A stretch of 6,821 nt of DNA from Balneolales bacterium (lineage in GTDB: Bacteria > Bacteroidota > Rhodothermia > Balneolales > HLUCCA01), in the NCBI GenBank assembly GCA_022565415.1, contig JAIUMT010000172.1:1-6821 (forward strand). The letters are read 5' to 3'. Below, piece after piece: positions 6,576-6,821 of the stretch. The notes beneath the pieces were generated by a model. It made no database searches, was not told the origin of the DNA, and saw only the letters and a list, made by a program, of their open reading frames with translations. Position 1 is the first letter of the stretch. Each line of letters starts with the position of its first letter. Made by a program: the position numbers and the translations under genes.

Positions 6576-6686
6576 TAGGGGTTATAATCACAAGTAAATT
6601 GGTCTCGACGATAATGTTTTTAACTGAACAGCAACCTCCGTCACCGTTCAGTTAAAAATAACATCTGTTAACTATAGTCTATGGGA
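6556..6686. repeat. 131-bp nested inverted-repeat element, possibly MITE-like
   Basis: The ends are perfect 12-bp inverted repeats: TCCCATAGACTA (6556-6567) and TAGTCTATGGGA (6675-6686). Similarity continues imperfectly inward (AGTTA...GTTAT on both sides). A second long palindrome sits in the middle (6617-6658). No reading frame of note lies inside. Terminal repeats, short length and a central hairpin fit a non-autonomous mobile element, but flanking target duplication is unclear (only a shared TT), and no transposase is nearby. A structured RNA or a decayed transcript end region is also possible. It falls in the 333-bp gene-free stretch 6369-6701; within that stretch, 6429-6530 shows nothing I can recognise. 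Confidence 0.5.
6617..6658. other. Perfect 13-bp central stem of the nested element
   Basis: TTTTTAACTGAAC (6617-6629) is exactly complementary to GTTCAGTTAAAAA (6646-6658), with a 16-nt loop. It would be a tempting bidirectional terminator, but the T-run is on the 5' side and the A-run on the 3' side on either strand, the reverse of the intrinsic terminator layout. Confidence 0.6.
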
Positions 6687-6701
6687 TTTTCAAGTATGCT
6701 T

Positions 6702-6821
6702 CTACTTAACCAACGTCATTGAGGTTGTAGATGAAAACCGCTGACCATCAGTACCATAAGCTTCAAATACAGCTAAATACATTCCAGAATTTAAATCTGT
6801 AGCATCAAATGTCACTTGATG
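6702..6821 (-). CDS. T9SS-secreted protein, C-terminal sorting domain (partial)
   Basis: Only the last 39 codons are present; the gene runs off the right edge and ends at TAG (6704-6702). The reading HQVTFDATDL, SGMYLAVFE and final MTLVK match the type A C-terminal sorting domain of the type IX secretion system, which typically shows a V-x-(W/F)-(D/N)-x-x-x-L-x-x-G-x-Y core followed by a terminal strand ending in K. This domain directs a protein across the outer membrane through the Por/T9SS machinery, where it is cleaved and the cargo is released or attached to the surface. The nature of the cargo (enzyme, adhesin or other) lies outside the window. It is on the same strand as the toxin-antitoxin operon but is separated from it by more than 300 bp and several inverted repeats. 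Confidence 0.82.
   Translation of the reverse strand, partial: HQVTFDATDLNSGMYLAVFEAYGTDGQRFSSTTSMTLVK

Noticed and set aside
6617..6658. Intrinsic bidirectional terminator
   Set aside because: The T-run precedes and the A-run follows the stem on both strands, opposite to the functional layout.
6429..6700. Integron attC site near the toxin-antitoxin genes
   Set aside because: A GTTAAAC fits the core-site pattern near 6494, but no matching RYYYAAC partner with the right spacing or symmetry was found, and no integrase is present.

Overview
The window most likely comes from a Bacteroidota bacterium (phylum confident, genus not recognised). Four things support this. The protein cut by the right edge ends like a type IX secretion (T9SS) sorting domain. 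The toxin-antitoxin operon has a TTG / TAnnTTTG promoter. The TonB receptor carries an N-terminal carboxypeptidase-like domain. Start codons mostly lack a clear Shine-Dalgarno sequence.

Layout. 1-216: a short array of 19/20-bp repeats ending in a perfect hairpin, possibly running in from the left. 217-594 (+): a small exported Cys-rich protein. 734-3022 (+): an outer-membrane TonB receptor with both halves of the OprC copper site (CxxxM and HxM), interrupted by one in-frame TAG at 1196-1198. 3041-3074: a hairpin closing this block. 3200-4552 (+): a CoA-disulfide-reductase-like flavoprotein. 4770-5795 (+): a luciferase-like flavin monooxygenase of the Atu2307/SP_0267 type. 5863-6368 (-): a YefM/YoeB-type toxin-antitoxin operon with intact antitoxin and a toxin broken by two adjacent TAA codons, its catalytic tail still readable in frame beyond them. 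6398-6428: the operon's promoter, overlapped by a palindrome that is a likely operator. 6429-6530: nothing recognised. 6531-6686: nested inverted repeats, possibly a MITE-like element. 6702-6821 (-): the C-terminal end of a T9SS cargo protein.

How it fits together. The small Cys protein and the receptor look like a copper uptake unit: the receptor would bind copper at the outer membrane and the small protein would act in or facing the periplasm. As read, the receptor is truncated after 154 residues, so uptake would fail unless the stop is a sequencing error or is read through. The two downstream flavoenzymes look like independent redox genes. The toxin-antitoxin pair appears to be an inactivated module that keeps only its antitoxin. 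All three stop codons are used as normal terminators elsewhere in the window, which argues against genome-wide stop reassignment.
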